Assembly: GCA_002399225.1 (NCBI GenBank)
Contig: DHDF01000007.1
Span: 35,384 to 43,629 of the forward strand
DNA length: 8,246 nt
Source of the DNA: a bacterium UBA4883
Lineage (GTDB): Bacteria > Bacillota > Clostridia > Oscillospirales > Acutalibacteraceae
Direction: 5' to 3'
The translations under genes and the position numbers were made by a program. This document shows positions 5,865 through 8,246 of the stretch, piece by piece. Under the pieces are notes generated by a model, which did not search any database, was not told where the DNA came from, and worked only from the letters and a program-made list of their open reading frames with translations. The first letter of the stretch is position 1. Every line of letters begins with the position of its first letter.

Positions 5865-7589
5865 TCACACGACGGTCACGATGCAGACGCGTTCCGCCTT
5901 CCCGGAAGAAATGGCATAAAGCCCCGCGCAGCCCTTCCCCACGGCGGTCACTTTATAATAATAGTCGCCCCTGATCTGCTGAAGCGAAACGCTCTTGAGA
6001 ACAGAGCCGTTTCCGACGGAGAACGAAAACGAGGCTCCGCTCCCGCACGCAAATCCGAACTGGTAGGTGCTGCCCTTTTTCATGGTGAAATAGAACGGGG
6101 TGTCGGACTTCACGCTCGTCTGCGCCGCCTTCGCCGTGCCGGTCGCGGGGAAGGAAACCGAGGCGCCATTCGACGCTTTTGTCGTGATCACCGCGGAGCC
6201 GGCGCCGACGTTTTTGATCTGATAGAGATACCCGTCGGAAAGTTTCCGCAGGTAGGAAACCGAAACCGCCGAGGGGTTGGAGGAGACCGCCGTCGGCACG
6301 GCGGAGACGTTTGGCGTGATTTTATAGGCATAGACGCTGTTGCTGCCGAACGTGTAGGAAGACGTGTCGCACTTCAGCGCGGCCGACTGGGTTGTGCCCA
6401 CCTTGGCCGTGCCGGTCCCCGTGGCGACGAAGGAGGCCGTCCGGCCGTCGCCCGCCGTCGTCGTGATGGTCGCCTGCCCGGCGCCGACGTTCGTGATGGT
6501 GAAGAGGAAACCGTTCGCCGTCGCCCGCGCGGAAGAGACGGTCACGGCGGAGGGATTGGACGAAGTCGCCGTCGGGGGAAGCGTGTCCGGCGTCGTGATC
6601 TTGTAGATATACGTGCTGTTGCTGCCGAACGTGTAGGAGGACGTGTCGCACGAAAACGTCAGCGGATCCATGGTGACGGTCGTCCCCCCGCCGGCGGAAC
6701 CGCCGACGTTCGCATAATCGACATAGGAGTAATCCACGTCGCAGGGGCCGGAAACGCCCGGGACCGTGGTCTGCGCGTACTGCCACATCGTATACGGGTA
6801 GGAGAAATTAGGGGCGGAAATCCCTCCCGTATTGGCAATCCAGGTATCGTACCCGGTGCAGGACGTGAGATAGCTGTTGTAGAACGTCACATAGCTGTAG
6901 ACCGCCACCGGATAGCCGGCCTGCTGCAGGCGGCTGCAGAACGTGTCGACCATCTGTTTCATCGTGCTGGTGGAAAGCCCCCACTGGGACTTGTCTTCCA
7001 CGTCGTAGACGACGGGATAGTCGAGGTGCCTGCCGTTCAGGATGCTGATGCAGAAATCCGCCTCCTGGGCGGCCATGGTCACGTTGGTCGCATAGCTGTA
7101 ATGGTAGACGCCCACCTTCAGGCCGGCGGCCGTCGCCCCGCTGTAGTTGGACTCAAAATAATCGTCTTTCTGCTGGGACCATGCGTCCGGGTCGCCGCCG
7201 TAGCCGGTGCGGATCATGGCGAAATCGTAGCCGGCATTCTTGACGGAGCTCCAGTTGATGGAGCCGTTGTGCTCGGAAACGTCGACGCCGCGGTACCCGA
7301 CGTTGACCGCGCACTGGCGCACGCAGTCGGACCCGAACGACGCGCTCACCCTGGTGTGGCCGGGTTTCACGCCGGTCACGCGGCCCGTGGAGTCCACCGA
7401 CGCAATAGAGGGGTCCGCCGAGCTCCACTGCGGCGCGTCGCTGCCGGAGAAGTTGATCGGCTGCGACTCCCCCGGGCGCACGAAAGCGGACGCATCCACC
7501 GTGCCGGTGGCCGCGTCCGCACGGACGGCGGGGAACAGCGAAATCAGCAGCAGCCCGATCACCGTTAGAATTTCCAGTCTTTTTTTCAA
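5865..7589 (-). CDS. Secreted GH25 lysozyme with Big2 module and C-terminal repeats
   Basis: This 574-aa exported protein should cleave the beta-1,4 bond between MurNAc and GlcNAc in peptidoglycan. Residues 1-26 are a signal peptide (MKKRLEIL, hydrophobic core VIGLLLISLF, cleavage after ADA). Residues 30-97 form a Big2-like Ig domain (ADPSIASVDSTGRVTGVKPG). Residues 99-290 are the GH25 catalytic domain: GVDVSEHNG with Asp103, then VVYDVEDK with Asp196 and the likely catalytic Glu198, then MWQYA and CDVDYS at the end. After a Gly-rich linker (297-302) come three degenerate repeats beginning at Cys314, Cys407 and Ser495, possibly a wall- or glycan-binding region. The frame is open to a TTG at 7613, but I chose TTG 7589 because AAGGAAGG precedes it by 6 bases and the signal peptide then begins properly; no ATG is nearby. 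It is monocistronic, with its own promoter and terminator. It could act in wall remodelling or as a secreted bacteriolysin. Confidence 0.93.
   Translation of the reverse strand: MKKRLEILTVIGLLLISLFPAVRADAATGTVDASAFVRPGESQPINFSGSDAPQWSSADPSIASVDSTGRVTGVKPGHTRVSASFGSDCVRQCAVNVGYRGVDVSEHNGSINWSSVKNAGYDFAMIRTGYGGDPDAWSQQKDDYFESNYSGATAAGLKVGVYHYSYATNVTMAAQEADFCISILNGRHLDYPVVYDVEDKSQWGLSTSTMKQMVDTFCSRLQQAGYPVAVYSYVTFYNSYLTSCTGYDTWIANTGGISAPNFSYPYTMWQYAQTTVPGVSGPCDVDYSYVDYANVGGSAGGGTTVTMDPLTFSCDTSSYTFGSNSTYIYKITTPDTLPPTATSSNPSAVTVSSARATANGFLFTITNVGAGQATITTTAGDGRTASFVATGTGTAKVGTTQSAALKCDTSSYTFGSNSVYAYKITPNVSAVPTAVSSNPSAVSVSYLRKLSDGYLYQIKNVGAGSAVITTKASNGASVSFPATGTAKAAQTSVKSDTPFYFTMKKGSTYQFGFACGSGASFSFSVGNGSVLKSVSLQQIRGDYYYKVTAVGKGCAGLYAISSGKAERVCIVTVV
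6336..6371 (-). repeat. Direct repeat copy 1, in the lysozyme gene
   Basis: This 36-base segment encodes CDTSSYTFGSNS (residues 407-418) and differs at one base from the copy at 6615-6650, 279 bases (93 codons) away. The near-identity of DNA against the diverged remainder of the repeat units suggests recent duplication or local gene conversion. Confidence 0.85.
6615..6650 (-). repeat. Direct repeat copy 2, in the lysozyme gene
   Basis: Encodes residues 314-325, the same CDTSSYTFGSNS segment; 35 of 36 bases match the copy at 6336-6371. A third, diverged unit starts SDTPFYFTMKKGSTYQF at about residue 495 and lacks the DNA-level identity. Confidence 0.85.
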
Positions 7590-7671
7590 TCCAGTCCTTC
7601 CTTTCCAAACCAAAATCGTTTCACGGAGCGTCCTCTTTCGTCATTCGATGCAGAAAACTGAAAATTCCACC

Positions 7672-7730
7672 CCGATCTCCCGGCGCCGCCGGAATCGGCC
7701 CCAAAAACGGGGACGACCTGGAATCCGGCG
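7672..7730 (-). promoter_or_regulatory. Leader of the GH25 mRNA with mutually exclusive hairpins
   Basis: The lysozyme transcript should begin near 7742 and have a leader of about 150 nt. One fold pairs 7724-7730 (CGCCGGA in the RNA) with 7687-7693 (TCCGGCG), enclosing a CCCC-GTTTTT-GGGG hairpin (7699-7712). The other pairs 7688-7692 with 7680-7684, extended by 7694-7698 with 7672-7676. Both need bases 7688-7692, so they cannot coexist. No T-run directly follows the second hairpin, and I could not match a known riboswitch. Confidence 0.4.
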
Positions 7731-7748
7731 AAAAATACCTATATTTTT

Positions 7749-7777
7749 ATTATATTTTGGTAGGGGAATCCTGTCAA
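7749..7777 (-). promoter_or_regulatory. Consensus sigma-A promoter for the GH25 gene
   Basis: Minus-strand TTGACA (7772-7777) and TATAAT (7749-7754) are separated by 17 bases, an exact match to the consensus in both boxes and spacing. Strong constitutive transcription is expected unless repressed. The stretch 7778-7858 between this and the divergent promoters shows no further signal to me. Confidence 0.92.
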
Positions 7778-7858
7778 GCTCTCTCGATAAAAAGTGGTAT
7801 CCAGTTTCTTCCGCACTAAAGAAAACGGTCGCCCGCCAGATTTATTTGCGAAAACGGC

Positions 7859-7906
7859 TTGTGCATTCCCATGGAAATATGATACAATATCTCATTATGA
7901 TATAAT
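7859..7906 (+). promoter_or_regulatory. Tandem extended -10 promoters for the CoA-transferase gene
   Basis: Two extended -10 elements stand 18 bases apart: TGATACAAT (7880-7888) and TGATATAAT (7898-7906), inside a 13-base direct repeat TATGATAYAATAT (7878-7890 and 7896-7908). The first has a possible -35, TTGTGC (7859-7864), at 18-base spacing; the second has no good -35 and would rely on the TG extension. Transcription would start near 7895 or 7913, leaving a leader of about 75-90 nt. Confidence 0.65.
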
Positions 7907-7986
7907 ATATAATTGATAGGATTTAGATGGGCTTTTGCCGTACATATTTTCTAAAAAACATTATTATTGGGAGGTCCTGGAAGGTT

Positions 7987-8246
7987 ATGGGGGTTCAGTT
8001 TATCAATGCGAAGGAAGCAGCGTACCGGATTCCGGACGACATCACGCTGGGCACGAACGGGTTCATGGGGACGGCGTTCCCGGAAGAAATCGCCGCGGAG
8101 CTCGAAAACCGCTTTCTCGAGACGGGCAAGCCGACGGGTCTGACTCTTTACTTCTGCGCGGCGCAGGGCGACAACATGAAAAAAGGGCTGCATCATCTGG
8201 CGTACGCGGGGCTTCTGCGCCGTACGATCGGCGGGCATTACGGCAT
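7987..8246 (+). CDS. Acyl-CoA:acetate/propionate CoA-transferase, N-terminal part
   Basis: The first 86 codons are present and the gene runs off the right edge. The translation starts MGVQFINAKEAAYRIPDDITLGTNGF and continues with FPEEIAAELENRFLETGKP, LTLYFCAAQGDNMKKGLHHLAYAGL and RRTIGGHYG. This is the N-terminal domain of the single-chain CoA-transferases (propionate CoA-transferase Pct / YdiF, about 520 residues), which move CoA between acyl-CoAs and free acids such as acetate, propionate or lactate. The catalytic Glu lies in the C-terminal half, beyond the window, so the substrate cannot be judged. GGGAGG lies 12 bases before the ATG, rather far, with a second purine run GGAAGG only 2 bases away. 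The only plus-strand gene seen; it diverges from the lysozyme gene. In a fermenter it would serve acid production or uptake (inference). Confidence 0.88.
   Translation, partial: MGVQFINAKEAAYRIPDDITLGTNGFMGTAFPEEIAAELENRFLETGKPTGLTLYFCAAQGDNMKKGLHHLAYAGLLRRTIGGHYG

Noticed and set aside
61..7568. Very long open frames on the plus strand (for example 61-1830, 1487-3688, 3573-5435, 5799-7568)
   Set aside because: They run antisense to well-recognised minus-strand genes, cross gene boundaries and promoters, and give Arg/His/Gln-rich translations with no family resemblance. GC-rich codon bias makes stops rare on the opposite strand.
7590..7613. TTG start at 7613 for the lysozyme
   Set aside because: It would place eight extra residues before the positively charged signal-peptide start and would make the AAGGAAGG ribosome site part of the coding sequence.
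7823..7834. 12-base match (AACGGTCGCCCG) between 7823-7834 (+) and 5115-5126 (-) as a dispersed repeat
   Set aside because: Matches of this length are expected by chance in 8 kb of GC-rich sequence and the flanks do not match beyond a few bases.
7951..8238. Minus-strand open frame over the start of the CoA-transferase
   Set aside because: It is antisense to a clearly recognised N-terminal CoA-transferase domain and has no homology or ribosome site that I can see.

Overview
The window reads as chromosome of a GC-rich Firmicute, most likely a fermentative Clostridia member of the Oscillospirales/Ruminococcaceae type. This rests on gene families and signals: RqcH and TrmK of the Gram-positive type, strong GGAGG ribosome sites, textbook sigma-A promoters, a secreted GH25 lysozyme with a Big2 module, and the start of a fermentative CoA-transferase. 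The taxonomic placement is inference. All genes except the last run on the minus strand.

Reading in the direction of minus transcription (right to left): a divergent intergenic region (about 7590-7986) holds a perfect-consensus promoter (TTGACA-17-TATAAT) for a secreted GH25 muramidase (5865-7589, TTG start). That gene ends in a clean intrinsic terminator (5811-5842). Next comes a decayed MgtC-family gene (5505-5764) with an internal deletion plus frameshift and no C-terminus. A second strong promoter (5429-5457) then opens a compact housekeeping cluster: a 72-aa DUF1858 CxxC protein (5138-5356), TrmK tRNA m1A22 methyltransferase (4338-5045), a Nif3-like dinuclear-metal protein (3522-4322), and RqcH (1772-3532). 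Spacing is 92 bp, 15 bp and an 11-bp overlap. A third promoter (1727-1755), right after rqcH, drives a Wzy-type polysaccharide polymerase (1566 to beyond the left edge) through a long GC-rich leader with several hairpins.

On the plus strand, two tandem extended -10 elements (7880-7906) precede the first 86 codons of a propionate/acetate-type CoA-transferase (7987 to beyond the right edge).

The four-gene cluster joins translation quality control (RqcH, Ala-tailing of stalled nascent chains) and tRNA modification (TrmK) with two poorly understood proteins: Nif3-like, and a HCP-associated redox-disulfide protein. The flanking genes concern the cell envelope (Wzy polymerase, lysozyme) and energy metabolism (CoA-transferase). 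I found no mobile element, CRISPR array, tRNA or rRNA. The items most worth a second look are the MgtC remnant, the lysozyme's three-repeat C-terminus and its leader with competing hairpins, and the structured leader of the polymerase.
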